A DNA stretch of 64,000 bases from Cristatella mucedo (GCA_009760855.2 WPIO01000007.1:12483501-12547500); one strand, 5' to 3'; counted from the stretch's first letter, positions 46,825-59,169 are shown. A program made the numbers and translations. Notes: generated by a model not told the origin, from the letters alone.

Positions 46825-46950
46825 TAAAGACTCGGCAAAGGGTTAAGGTGCTCGCCTTTGACGACTGAGGTTGTGGGCTCGATCCCTGCTGCAAAAGTGA
46901 AGCGCCTGGATAGAGATTAAGCTGTCTTAACGCACTAAACACATGGAATA
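46825..46950 (+). mobile_element. tRNA-derived SINE variant with LINE-like 3' end
   Basis: Head ttaaggtgctcgcctttgac with the B-box-like GGCTCGATCCC (46876-46886), then after 15 nt a LINE-A-like tail (gaagcgcctggatagagatt, then aagctgtcttaacgc). The usual SINE body is missing. Confidence 0.6.
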
Positions 46951-46959
46951 TATGTTTTA

Positions 46960-47640
46960 TAGTTACATACTATCTCCTAAAGTCGTGCAGCGGATATGCT
47001 CTCTGGTCGCCGATGACAGATGGAGTCGTGATTGTGCAGAGGGGCAAAATATCCATACAAACATATTAATATAAACATACCCATTCATTCACTCCCGTGA
47101 TTCGGATTGAGCACGTGTAAGTGGCAATGCCAAAAGCTACTTTAAAGCCACAACTTTAGGGCCCCGAGTCGAACGGTGGAACTCACTTTTTAATAGAGCG
47201 TTGTACTGTTTACCCAGATGTTTCGAGATCACTCTCCGCTCGAAGCAAAATTATCTTTAGGCGCTCTGTGCCACTGAGCGATCTGTGCTCACTGCAGCAG
47301 CGTGGCGTAAAAACAAATGGATTGCAATTAATGTTCTTGTTTGGCATAAATTAATTACACTAATTTAACGTGCTTCAATATTTTTTACTTGAGGGTGACA
47401 ACCGGCTAAGGGATTTGCTAAGGATTCTTAATCAAGCGATACGGACCGTCGACCTTATAAAAGGCAGCCAGTGCTAAGCTGGTGAGTAGACGCCAGAGAA
47501 TGGTAGACCTCGTGCGGGAGCATGCATATTGTCCAGCCAATTCCAGAAGAATGGCTAGGCAATGCAACATCAAGTGCACACGCTTTGCCCCCATCTGAAT
47601 CAGCTTAACCGGTGAGGTACCAAATGCGCAACAGAATAGG
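46960..47640. other. Intergenic, no feature recognised
   Basis: Unique-looking sequence without supported genes. Confidence 0.4.
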
Positions 47641-47644
47641 CTAT

Positions 47645-48705
47645 GCTAACAACAATAAAGCATTTTTATAACGCCCTCAGAGAACTACATCTCTGTATGC
47701 TTTAGGGGAAAAATATCAATGTGGCTAGTGATAAAGTGCACCACGTCAGCATGCGTGAGCACACAAAGGAAAATTCGCTCTGACCCAGCGAACGCTGTAG
47801 AAAAACTGGTGCGTTTTTAGCTTCTTAATAAGTTTAGTCGAGTCAGGGAATATCGTGAAGCCAATGGAGAGTGAGTTCCAGACTTCGGGAGCATACGAAC
47901 TAAAAGGCACTAATTCCGCAGGATTTGAGATTGGTTCGAGGCACGGCCTAGACTTGAGTCGGAATAGCGGGTGGTACGATTCATAGCTTAATTGGGAAGT
48001 AGTTCTGATAAGCAGACTGGAGCGATTGAATGAAGAGATCAAAAAGTGGGAGATAAAAAATCTTTGAAGTCTGTACGCTGCCTGGTGGGTAGCCGGTGTG
48101 GGTCTGCGAGAGCTAGTGTCATGTTGTAACTGGAACGTTCACGACAGACAAGCCTAGCTACTGATTTTTTGCACAAATTGTAAGCACCTGAAAGCGCGTG
48201 CCCGCAGACCTGCGAGTTGTGACTGACAGAAGTCGAAATAGGATGTCACAAATTTATGGAACAACTTGAATGTAACGTCCCTGTCTAAGCATGCCCGAAT
48301 CTTTGCAATAATACGTAGCTGAAAGTAGACCAACTTGATGGTGGAGCTGACGTGGTCGTTTAGTGAGAGGTCACTTTGGAACAGGGCAGCCAGATTTGGA
48401 GCAGATGGTACAGGATATGTGTTGGCCGAGTTCAAGTAGGATTAGATTTTTTAATTTCAGAGTACCTCTTGGTTAACAACTAACTAACAAGTTAAATATA
48501 AATATAATAAGCAATCAAACTAAAAAGTTTGTTGCATTGTTGCTCAGTTTGAGAAAGCGTGTTTCATCCGGTTACAAACTTCAGCAATACCTTCTACCAG
48601 AGAGTCGAGAATGTTTGGAAGGCAGGGAGAGATCAAAAGACAGGTATAAATGGGTGTCATCTGCATAAATAGAAATAAAAGCCTTGACATACTTTACCAT
48701 TGCGT
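47645..48705 (-). mobile_element. LINE-A copy, decayed
   Basis: The 3' end is at 47650-47700. Coding remnants include SSYAPEVWNSLSIGF, and ALFQSDLSLNDHVSSTIKLV followed by FVTSYFDFCQSQLAGL. It extends to a YADD-region remnant near 48650. Several frameshifts. Confidence 0.85.
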
Positions 48706-48995
48706 TTTCCTACAAGCAACAGTAAGCAGGACTGCATTCGGGATGTGAGGACAGTCTCTCACATGCTCTATTGGTGTGCCCCAACCAGTCCAGTCAGTCA
48801 GTGGGTTCTTGGGCTATGCGGCGACATGGCGTCCTCCTCTAGACGGGCTTCCAGCGAAATCTGAAACTTTCATTTGCCAGTGCACGTATGCATTCAAATA
48901 GTGGGCAGCTTCCACTTGCACACCCGCGAATGATGCATGCAACAACTTCCTCCTGAAGAATTTGCAATCTCCCTCCTCTCGCAGCCAGCCTTACT

Positions 48996-49440
48996 ATGTA
49001 ATGTATCTCCGTCTGTGACTCCAAAAAGTCATAAAGACCACGTGGGTTTTACGCAGGAGAGTTTTGTATAGCGCACTCGCAGCCTAAGTGGCTTTCGGTA
49101 CGCATTCGGTAGCCAACAGACTTCTTCTCACGCAACAAAGAGAAAGTGGGAAGCATAGCGGAGTGAGGAGAACAGTTGAGGTAGTGAGTAGCGTAGGAAT
49201 ACCAGCTCAGGACCACTGAAAAGGATGAGCCATAGTTGGCAGCAGGAGAGTAGTTGTCGTTGCGTAAGAATTGTGGAAGCGAGTTCCACAGTCTAGGAAC
49301 TGCAGAGCTAAAGCTTCTGTCGCCCACGGTCTTTAAGCGGAGGAATGGAACAGCTAATGTATTGTCCACGCAGGACCTGAGGGCGTGAAGAGGCTGACAC
49401 TGGTGCAGCAGTTCAGCTAGGTCAAGCGGCTGTCAGCTGT
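48996..49440 (-). mobile_element. LINE-B 3' fragment
   Basis: 3' end atgtaatgtatctccgtctg. The 106-codon frame 49049-49369 carries [20 protein letters not shown] and ends [11 protein letters not shown]. Truncated 5' near 49440, about 40 bp before a recognisable QPPRNLRS-like block ends. Confidence 0.9.
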
Positions 49441-49559
49441 CCGTATACTCTCTACTCTACCTATTCTCACTGTTCTCTGTTGAGTTTTTTATCCTGTTTA
49501 AAGTTTTTTATGGCAGTATAATCTTTTTACGAGTTTCGAAAATAAAATAATATAATTAT

Positions 49560-49639
49560 TAATATTTGCGCATGGAACTGGAGAGCCGCATCTTGACATC
49601 GAAAGAGCCGCCGCGAGCCGCACGTTGCCGACCCCTGTC
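49560..49639 (-). mobile_element. Possible hAT-type terminal fragment
   Basis: On the minus strand it begins CAGGGGTCGGCAACGTGCGG and continues with GCGGCTC repeats, the form of a widespread hAT terminal sequence. No partner end or target duplication was found, so it may be a remnant. Confidence 0.45.
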
Positions 49640-50559
49640 AGCTAACTCACGCATGACTGAACTAAGGGGCGAGTTACATTTTCTACAAGCCACTGTGGAA
49701 GACAGCCTTCTTTTCATTTCCTTTCCTTTCTCGCAGACAGCCTTCTTAAAGCCAATTTCTTAGAGTTTCACTGCTCCGCAGCTGCCGTCGCTCCTGGCGC
49801 CAGTCAAGTTGCTCCAACTGTAGCACAAGCGGCCGACTCTGGACCGTGTGGTGCATGCCAGCTCTGCCATGACGCTGCGGCGGCGGCGGCATTTTCCATC
49901 GTATCGTCCCACAGCGCCCTCTGCCGTGGCGCCAGTGGCTCGCTCGGCTGCAGCAGCAGACGGCCGGTCTCAGCTGGAGAGCTCTCTATTTAAGCGCACA
50001 GCGTCTTTCTCTGCCCAGTGCCCATCGCCATCTTCGCCGTAGCGCCAACGGGCCGCTTTGCCGCCACGCGCACTGCGTTCTCATCTGATTTAGCACGTTG
50101 CACTGATCACTGATCTTTCCCATCTGATCACTGATATTTCTCATCTGATTTGGCAATTTAGCACTACAGCGTTGTCTGTTCAATTCGAAGCTAATACGTC
50201 TCCTCCGTCCACGCAGCGCTCGATGACAGCAGACGACGCGAAGGTGCGTACGCGTGCCACCGAGTTGGCCTCACGCGAGCCCGTTTTGAACTAAAAGTGT
50301 GCTCGCCATTTTCGCAAGCATTACTGGTCGAAGATAAACTACGCAACGCAGAACGTCGTGTCCTCGCTACTCACCAAGAGAAGGAGAGTAATTTTTTTGC
50401 TTTTCTACTTGTATCCTGTCTTTTCTATTGTATCTTTGTGTCTTGTTTGTTTTGTATCTTTGTGCTAGTATCTTGTCAGCGGCACAAACGAGCTCTGGCT
50501 GTTTCGCGTGTGCTGAGCAGTAATCTTACCCGGACACTTGACCGCTCGGTTATATTAAA

Positions 50560-50778
50560 AATGATAATAATAATGCACTTGATAAAGCGCCCCGAGAGAA
50601 CTCAGTCTCTTTCTAGGCGCTTTACATTTGCTATAAATGCAAACGCGATTGAATGGTGAGTAATATCATGCTTGATAAACAACATGAATAACATAGTTAG
50701 GGGTGACATGCATAGGGGTCAGCATGCAAATGTGGTTAGTGGCAGCATGCACAGTGTCAGCACGCATGAGCACGGTTA
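50560..50778 (-). mobile_element. LINE-A 3' UTR and tail
   Basis: (ATA)n tail, cacttgataaagcgccccga hairpin arm and the gacatgcataggggtcagca 3' UTR, truncated within the UTR. Confidence 0.9.
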
Positions 50779-50779
50779 G

Positions 50780-51375
50780 AGCCGCTTAATCGCCGGCCGC
50801 CGCTACCTTCCTTGCTTTACTCGTTTGCTGCATTTACCAGTGGACAGTTTTTTTCTGCTGATATCTCTTAAGCGGTCAACATATTTGGCCTACTTTAAGT
50901 TGGCACCACAACGGCGGATGAAACGGAGTCACTCCGCCTTAGTGTGGCACCATAAACCAGTCCTGCTCCAACAGATTGTTTTTGCCGTTGGAATAGATGG
51001 TAATTTTTCGCAGTTAAATTTCTTGTTCAAATAATGCAGTCCATATGAAAAGGGAAAGTTACGCGGTGTCCACCAATATGTGAAGGAAAGAGCAAGCATG
51101 GACATATACCTCTTTGAAGCAACCTACGGAACATTGGAGTGGCAGAAAAATCTTGGACTGATTGTTTCCTGGGTTGGAGAACAGAGTAAACGGAGCGAGA
51201 AAGCCAGCAGTCAAATTTAAACGTAAATTTAAATATTAAATTTTTTAATTTAGATTTTTAAATTAAAGCATTACATTTAAATGTAATTTTACATGTCAAT
51301 TTACCAGTCAATTTACAAATTTACAATAAACATTATTATTTACACCAGTCAAATTTACATTTTGGCCGTACCTAG
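50780..51375. other. Intergenic, AT-rich near 51220-51350
   Basis: No gene recognised; runs of TTTAAAT and AATTTAC words. Confidence 0.45.
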
Positions 51376-51377
51376 TA

Positions 51378-51946
51378 CAGTGGTACCTTTACTTACGAGT
51401 GTCCCAACTTACGAGTTTTTCGAGATACAAGCTGTCTCTCGGCCGACTTTTTGCTTTGAGTTGAGAGCTAAAATATTTGGGTTACAAGCCAGCTTCAGAC
51501 AGCCCACAGCTAATCGCCGCAGCAAACGTCGCAGTGAACCACGTGGCCACATCCGCCCAGCATCCCGTGCCGCGCACTGGTCCGCTTTAAGCGGCTGGAA
51601 CGGAGATGCACGCGAATGCAAGTGGGCGTGTCAGCGACGCAAGCTAGAGGTTGCAGGGAGGTACTGCGTGCGGTGTTACTCAGGCCAGTGAGGGTAGGGC
51701 AGCGACAGACGTTCCGCTTTAAGACCGGGCCCAACGAAACGCGTGCGACGTCAATAACGGGCCTACGTATAAGCACATTTTTAATTTAACATCACGTGAC
51801 AAAAATTGCAGGGGTTTTTGTGGGTCCGGTACGGATTAATGGCATTTAAATTCATTTCATTTGGGAATATTGATTTGACATACGAGTAATTTGAGTTGAG
51901 AGCTCCGTCGGGGAACGAATTAAACTCGTAAGCAAAGGTATAACCG
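51378..51946. mobile_element. Non-autonomous mariner/pogo-like element (MITE), 569 bp
   Basis: The left end reads cagtggtacctttacttacg; the right end, read inward on the minus strand, is cggttatacctttgcttacg, so the terminal inverted repeats pair at about 17 of 20 positions. TA dinucleotides flank both ends (51376-51377 and 51947-51948), the target preference of Tc1/mariner. A second internal match (gttgagagct, at 51458 and 51894) is seen. It has no transposase frame. Confidence 0.75.
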
Positions 51947-52218
51947 TATCTCTGACCGTTCTGAGTCGATTGACGTGTGATCAACTTCGCAAAAACGAGA
52001 GATAGCCAAGTTAAGAAGGCATCACACAGGTGGCTTAGAGTGTCTCATGCGAGAGTTATTCTGCACGATCGCTGCGACCGGACACCTGATACTCTTTGTC
52101 GGTGTCCAATAGTCTGTTCTAGGCTACGGATATGGTCTCGCTACAGTAAGGTAAAGGCGTTGTTTATTGCTGCCGCATCCTGTTAACTTCAGCGTTCCGG
52201 CACATATTTGTGCTGCAC

Positions 52219-52492
52219 CTATGTAATGTATCTCCGTCTCTGTAACTCCACAAAGTCATAAAGACCATGTGGGTGTTACGCTGGAGAGTTGTGTATAGCG
52301 CACTCACAGCCTAAGCGGCTTTCGGTACGCATTCGGTAGCCAACAGACTTCGTCTCACGCAACAAAGAGAAAGTGGGAAGCATAGCAGAGTCAGGAGAGT
52401 AGTTGAGGTAGTGAGTAGCATAGACGTAGCAGTTCAGGACCGCTGAAAAAGATGTGCCATAGTCGGCAGCAGGAGAGTGGTTGTCGTGCTCC
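52219..52492 (-). mobile_element. LINE-B 3' fragment
   Basis: 3' end atgtaatgtatctccgtctc; a frame of 72 codons with HDNHSPAADYGTSFSAVL and ending GCECAIHNSPA. 5' truncated. Confidence 0.9.
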
Positions 52493-52684
52493 AAGGCTCA
52501 GTGCATCGCCGGTATTTGTGTGTGCATTTATTTGCATTTTATTTGCATTTATTATGCATTTATTTTATTTTTATTTATTTATTTATTTGCATTATTTGCT
52601 CAGTGCATTAGCCGTAGGCAAAGAGAAGCATTGTTACGAGCGCCGTGTTTTCAGTGAAAGGACATACATGCACAAGCCGCTTCA

Positions 52685-52775
52685 TCCCGTCATGCAACTG
52701 TAAATAAATAAAATTCATTTACATAGCACCCCTAGAGAACTTAATATCTATTCAGGTGCTTCACATATGACTCGG
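52685..52775 (-). mobile_element. LINE-like 3' tail with (TAAA)n
   Basis: taaataaataaaattcattt, then catagcacccctagagaact and ctattcaggtgcttcacat: the same hairpin layout with a different tail repeat. Confidence 0.6.
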
Positions 52776-52779
52776 GGCT

Positions 52780-55070
52780 CGAGAACTGTAGCTATATGGT
52801 ACCGATACGTCTTGATAGGTTTAGATACTCACACGCAGAAATTAACATTGCGGACCTGCATATACTGCAGTAGCCTTGGCAGAGCTGGCGTGCGACGCAG
52901 CTGATGGAGCGGTGTCAAGCTTTCGAGGCACCGAATGATACTACTTGTAGTCAAGGTTGCCGAGCTAATACTGACTTCGAGCTCATTTCGTATATCTACA
53001 AAAAAATGACGCTAGCTAGAGACTTATTGCCTGTGATCGCCGTAGTTCGAGCTTTAAAACTGTTGGCGTTGTTCATCGGCTGGCTCTCTGATGGGCGAAC
53101 CAAACTACAATCACGATTATAAATCGCACAATGTATTGCTAATGTATAATATAATATAGTATATAATATATATATATATATATATAATATAATGTATAAT
53201 CTATGAATACTCAATCTAAAGTGATAGCCAATAAAATACAATGCACTGACGTGGTACCGGGACCGGAGATGCAACGAGGTAACATAATGGGGAAACCGGA
53301 GCGAAAAGAAGCGTAAGCCAGAAATGTGGAACCGTAGCAGAATTTAAGCACAAGCTGGAAAGTTTAGGCTGACAGCGAATTCGTAGGGGAACAGGAGGTT
53401 CTATGACAGTATCAATCCTAACGCCTACAATTACAATCGTTTAAACCAAAGGTGGAGGGATGCAAAGTTAAAGTCCTTATAGGCTTCTGGGGAGCCATGA
53501 GGCAGAGTAGATTGATTCGAGTAAAACACGCTCTCTTTGTCTTATCTGTCTGCAGACCACCCTTTTTGGGTTTTAGTCGATGTTTCGACTGCCCTAGTAA
53601 TATAGCCCTGTCCAATTGTCACGAGCGATTGAGAGCAAGCGCTCCAACTCAGGTCGCGCCATCCTCAGCTGTTCCGGAAACTTCTCGTGCTCGACCTAAT
53701 GGGGCTAACTTGATGATCGCGCTCTGTACTGGTTCTCCTAGCGGAGATGGAGCGCCCAAGCGCCCAGCTCGCTTGCACAGGGAGCTGCGCGTGGCTCACA
53801 GACTCAGCAGGTCGATCGCAAGTGGACGCCGCGTTTAACCCGAGCCGCGCATAATTCGAGCGGCTGAGGCGACACTGAAGAACTGGGTCATCTAAATGCA
53901 GCCTGTCACCAGGCTACCCCCCACTGCATTCGGCCGAGCTCTCTCGAAGGGAATGCTTATCGGGTTTGCTCCGCTAGCCCGAGGGAATGCTTCGCTGCGA
54001 AGGTAGAGCCGTAGCTAGCGGCTGCCGATATCACATGTCGCACTCTCCGTTACGTCCGAAACCGCCGACGCTGAGCGCCGACCAACGCCTCGAGTTGCCC
54101 GCGCTTGGTGGTTGAGCGAGTGGCCTTGCCGAGCAGAGCGAACAGCTCAAGTACGGAGAGCGGCAGCGACGTGAAAACATCGACAGTGGCTCGTCTACCC
54201 ATTGTATGAACGCGAGGCTGTTAAATAATCTAGCCTTTACGTTGCTTTACTTTGTCTGTCTTCCCGCGATAGAATGAGGCGTTTAGAGGGCGGCTCTGCA
54301 GGCAGAGCACCACAGTCGCGGGACGGGGGTGAGAGAGAGAGGGGGCCTAAGGTAACTGCTTCTGGGGCGCCTTCACCTTTTTTCTCTAGCCGGGAACGAA
54401 AAGGCCTGGAAAATTTGCTCTCGTGCCCACGTAGAGTCAGCGTCCAGAGGGTGGGCGGGTGGGTGGGTGGGTGGGGGGGGGCTATAATCATTTTCTGCAG
54501 ATAGAGTGATCACATTTTTGCTAAGGGGCTAAAGAGGCGATTCTTTATGTTTTTAGAATTCGCTCCGAATGGTCAGCTGTCGGACAATGCGCCTCCGATG
54601 CGAAGCACCAGGTTCTCAAAATGTGGAGGGAAATGGTAATTTCGTAAAGACAGATCGTAAGATGACTGCTGGGAGGCACGTCTTCGAAGAGTAGTTTCAG
54701 GTGCTCGGGAAATGACTCGCAACTATTTATTCGAAATGGTCAAAGAGCAAATTCATGTTGGCGGGCGATTTCTAGGCATTTCTACAGAGGGCGAAGCCCT
54801 AATCTCTTCGTAGGCGGGGCTAAACAGTAATCCTTCTGTGCAGCAGCTCTCTGCGGACGAGCGCCTTCTTTTGGGCGAGGCTTGAGACAATCCCAGCAAA
54901 GACACCAGTTCCTTTCAGTCAGCGCCCTAGACAGGGTGGCTCAACCTAGTGCTTGGCTTCAGGCTCTACGAACAATGCGGCATGCCATTTTTTCAAGAGG
55001 AGCATTAAAGAGGCCTCCAAGGAGGTGTGCCTTAGGCGTGCGGATTTAGGCTCTGCATTTAAACTAGGCA
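52780..55070. other. Intergenic, no gene recognised
   Basis: Includes a (TA)n run (53155-53190) and a G-rich tract (54448-54482, gggtgggtgggtggg). Open frames are under 130 codons and not recognised. Confidence 0.45.
54448..54482 (+). repeat. GGGT/G-run tract with quadruplex potential
   Basis: Six GGG blocks separated by single T or C, ending in nine G. Confidence 0.9.
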
Positions 55071-55075
55071 ACTCG

Positions 55076-55278
55076 GCTTAGAGCAGTGGTTTTAAACCTT
55101 CCTAATTCCGCGACCCTTTAATACAGTCCCTCATGCTGTGGCGACCCCCAACCATACAATTATTGTGTGCGAAACGTGGAAGTGCGTGTTTTCCAATGGT
55201 GTTAGGAGACCCCTGTGAAAGGGTCGTTCTAACCCCAAAGGGGTCGCGCCCCACATGTTGAGAACCACTGGCTTAGAG
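55076..55278. mobile_element. SPIN-like hAT MITE with 8-bp target duplication
   Basis: The element is 55084-55270 (187 bp). Its ends are cagtggttttaaaccttcct and, inverted, cagtggttctcaacatgtgg. Perfect 8-bp duplications gcttagag lie at 55076-55083 and 55271-55278, the hallmark of hAT. The interior has ccgcgaccctttaatacagt, cgacccccaaccataca and gacccctgtgaaagggtcgt, word for word as I remember the SPIN (Space Invaders) hAT family known from horizontal transfer among vertebrates and some invertebrates. No transposase. Confidence 0.9.
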
Positions 55279-55279
55279 T

Positions 55280-57280
55280 GACATTAGGAAGGCATTCCTC
55301 AGCCAGGCACCCACTATCCTGTGTCCTTCGGCTGCATTATAGCTAGCTAAAGGCTTATCTTTGAAATCAGATCAATCGCTTGGCTGCAGCAGGTGCGATC
55401 TACTAGATGCAAAACTGACATGAAAGAGTCTGTGCTCTGCTTAACCCGAAGAAGTACGTAGAGCTGATCCGATCCTAAGACCACGCTCAAATTCTTGCAC
55501 TGCATCTGCTCTTCCGATCAAAGTAAAAATAGCCGGTTTTCTTTGGCGTGCAGCGGCAGCCACTTGTGGAATAGGACACGGGCCTACGTGGTTATCTTCG
55601 GGCATAAAATCCAACCGCATTCATTCACTCTTTAACGCTACGGACTCTTTAGAAACCAATAACCACAAATTGATGACGGATCACACTTTTAATTTATCAA
55701 CAGTTCATTGCAGCCGTTTTTTACGGCTTTTGGCTATCGCTAAACGGTTTATTGTCCAATCTTAGCGTCAATCAAGACAATGTCCCCTGTTTATTAATCG
55801 AGCATATCAAAAAGCTCCAACTAGGGCTAGGGAACTTTGGTGGAAAAGACTTAAGTAGGATACGCGTTTCTTTTGACAATTCAGAATGTTAAGTAATCTC
55901 GCTGGGAAGTTTGAAAATGCCAGTACAGTTGGTCTATTTTTGTTAGAGAGCTGTCAGAATTGCGCACTTTTATGTTAAGAAGGGCTACCAATGGAATGAG
56001 CGAGGCTAAAGCTCTGGTACCAGGCTATGCCGAGATAGCTGCGATGGACTTGGAGCTGTAAATGAGCTGGCTCAGAGCTAACTGGTCATAACATCGGTGA
56101 GCTATTTTTAGGCCAGCCATCTTCTACATGCGACACGTGGTGGCATTACTGCCTTGCCTGTTTTATTGGGAGTCGAAGATTCGCCCCAAAGCACACAGCT
56201 AGGCGCCGAGTTAGACACTATGGTAGGGTAGTGCCAAATATAGCATGGTTCGCTACCCACAGTTTCGTGCCTGCTTTCAATCCGAATAAACTCAACGGTC
56301 ACGTCGCAAAACAACCACGAGGGAAATTCTTATGCTTTCATAGAAATTATTCTTGCTGGAATGCTCGCCACGTAAATACTAGTACAAACAGAAGGTGCTA
56401 AGAGATTACATCAACGAGAAGCACTTATACAGTTACAATTTTAAGTATATGCCAAATTTAAGTTCATAGCGTAAATGGCTCCAGCAATTCTTCTCGTATT
56501 ATTTGCAATTAACGAGTAGTATAAGAAAATCGCAAGTATTGGAAAGCCTGCAGCTCAGATGCTAGTCGAATGGTGTGCTCCGAGGTACTACAGTTAGCTG
56601 CATGTAGCAGCCGTTAAGTGCGAATTAATTACACGGTTTTCTTGCAGCTCAATTCATGCATGCGAGCGTCTGCAACAACGTCTGCGAGTAAGCCTATCAT
56701 TCCACATTATTAACCGAGGAATAGAGATGCGATCGAAACGGTAATCGTCTTCTGAAGGTGATAAAGAGGACACACAAAAAAATTAAGTTATTGAACTTGA
56801 TTTTCGTGATTTTCTCATACGATCTAAATTGTTTCCGTGGTAAAACTGCAGTTAGTTTTTTAGTGACATTCTTTTCTTTCTTATGTCATGAGCTTCTGAG
56901 CCGGCACTATCTAAGGTGTCACAGTTTATCAAGAAATTTCCCCACAGTTACCTGATTTGTGACTGAGGTTTTGCATTATAGTTTAAAGGGAGTATCATTA
57001 CCAGTGGCACGCACCCAGCATAATTTTGTTGGCGACTATTACAAATTCTCACTTTCTTTAAAGAACCTCACCGATTCAAGCGTTTTTCCGGAGACCATTC
57101 GCTCTGTCAAACGCTAAGTCAGCCATGAGTAGCTCGTACATAGTGAGACAGCTAATCGTGCATGCAGCTACCTGCAAAGATAAGTCTAAAGCTAAGTGTG
57201 ATGTGTCATCGTCAAAAAAGCTCCCCCAGAACGTTCTACACAGGGTTAATGTAAACCATTAACTGGCTTCTTAGTTCTGT
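55280..57280. other. Intergenic, no gene recognised
   Basis: Unique-looking DNA of about 40% GC; nothing supported on either strand. Confidence 0.45.
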
Positions 57281-57284
57281 CTCA

Positions 57285-57945
57285 GCTGGATGATTCTAAA
57301 TCCCTTTTGGCTGGGCTACCAAAAAACTTACTAGGCGACTGCAAATGGCTATGAATATGGCTGCAAGGCTAGTTTTCAAGTCCCAGAGATTTAACCACCT
57401 GTCCCATTTGCTAAAAGAGTTAGGATGGCTGCCGGTTGATCAACGGATACAGAGTAAAGTTCTTACGCTGACCCACAAGGATCGCCACGGCTTGGCTCCT
57501 CCATACCTAGCTGAACTTCTGTACCAGTTTCAGCCTCCTCGTAATCTCAGGTCATGTACGGACATTAAATTAGCTGTTCCATTCCTCCGCTTACAGACCG
57601 TTGGCGACAGAAGCCTTAGCTCTGCAGGTCATAGACAGTGGAACTCGCTTCCACGATTCTTACGCAACGACAAATACTTTCCTGCTGCCGACTGTGGCTC
57701 ACCCTTTCCAGCGGTTTTGAGCTGCTACTTCCATGCTACTCACTACGTCAATTGCTTCCCTGACTCTGCTATGCTTCCCACTTTCTTGTAGTTGCGTGAG
57801 ACGAAGTCAGTGGCTACCGAATGCATACCGAAAGCCGCTTAGGCTGTGAGTGGGTTTTTACAAAACTCTCCTGCGTAACATTCACATAGTTTTTGTGGAT
57901 TTTTTTGTGGAGTTAAAGATCGAGATATATTGCATTCCATTAAGT
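57285..57945 (+). mobile_element. LINE-B 3' fragment, largely open
   Basis: A frame of 148 codons (57345-57791) starts MAARLVFKSQRFNHLSHLLK and continues with LGWLPVDQRIQSKVLTLTHK, a GLAPPYLAELL block and NSLPRFLRNDKYFPAA. It shows more of the LINE-B C-terminus than the other copies. The 3' end is near 57945. Confidence 0.9.
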
Positions 57946-57949
57946 TAAT

Positions 57950-58330
57950 GTAAATGTAATTTATCTCAGCCTGTAACTAAACAAAGCCGCAAAGACTATA
58001 TGAGTGTTACGTAGGAGAGTTTTGTATAGCCTAGTAAAAGCCTATGCAGCTTTCGGTACGCATTCGGAGGCCAACAGACTTCATCTCACGCAACAAAGAG
58101 AAATCATAGCTGATTCAGGAGAGCAGTTGATATAGAGAGCAGCAAAAGCTTCTGTTGCCAACGGTCTCTACGTTGAGGAATGGAACAGCTAATTTATTGT
58201 CCACACAAGACCTGAGGGCACGAGGAGGGTGAAACGGGTGCACAAGTTTAGGGAGATACGAAGTAGCCAAGCCACGGCGGGCTTTGTGGGTCAGCGTTAG
58301 AACTTTAACTTGTGCGCCAGCATTAGAACC
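57950..58330 (-). mobile_element. LINE-B 3' fragment in inverted orientation
   Basis: Opposite orientation to the adjacent copy: 3' end tgtaatttatctcagcctgt, then cgcattcggaggccaacaga, then ttgaggaatggaacagctaa and ggtcagcgttagaacttt. The two copies meet tail to tail. Confidence 0.88.
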
Positions 58331-59169
58331 ATCGTGTGCAACCTCTACGTCTATGTGAAGGACAACCGACGGCTAAGGTAATAGCTGTAGCATCTTTTCT
58401 GTGTATTGACAAAAGTGAATACGTATCTAATCATTCAGATAACTTCCTAGGATCCCCACTGTCGCATTTCAACTTAGACACCACCGGCGCACAACCGCGA
58501 CCTGCTCGAATATGGCGCGCGGCTCTCCTCGGCTCGCATCGGAGCGTCATACGTTATGTACAGTACCGCAACAATTGCCTGGCTGTACAAGCACTGCGGC
58601 GGCGGGCCCGACTGATCTGAGAACGGCCAGCCATTAACAGCCTCAGGCGGGCGCTAAGGAAACGAGACTCATAGCAAGTGCTTGGAAATAAAGCATACCT
58701 ACCCTATCGGAGTGGCGAAAATAATGCACTGCACCATGTAAACCTCCGCTGCCGCTGCTGCTCAGAAGGCAGTGACGCAACCCTCCTAAGCTTCCGTATT
58801 TTGACTGTACACCGGAAACGCCGGCACTCGGCAGCGTGCCCTTCGCAGCAGCCCGAGGTCGAAGTCATTACAGGCTCGTTCCGCTACGCGGGCGCTTGAG
58901 AATGAAAGTCGGCTAGTTTCGAGCGCTGGAGCGGGAGGAAGTTGACAGCGCTAGAAAAGGCGGTTAATGCAAGAGCGAGAAATTTTCTGTTGCGCCAGCA
59001 GCGGCTATTTTTGTCCTCTATTAGACGTCAAATGTCAGGCCAAAGCCGGACGCCAGCACGAACCGGAAGGACACCGACGAGCGACGAGCAGGGTGCGTGC
59101 CGGCGCTGTTCTTGGCCGAGCGACGAGCGAGCCCGGCGGCTAATTCCAAAGCAGAGTGAGCGGAAGCGC

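Noticed and set aside
49560-49639. Complete hAT element ending at 49639
   Set aside because: Only one terminal sequence found; no matching opposite end or 8-bp duplication, so listed only as a possible fragment.
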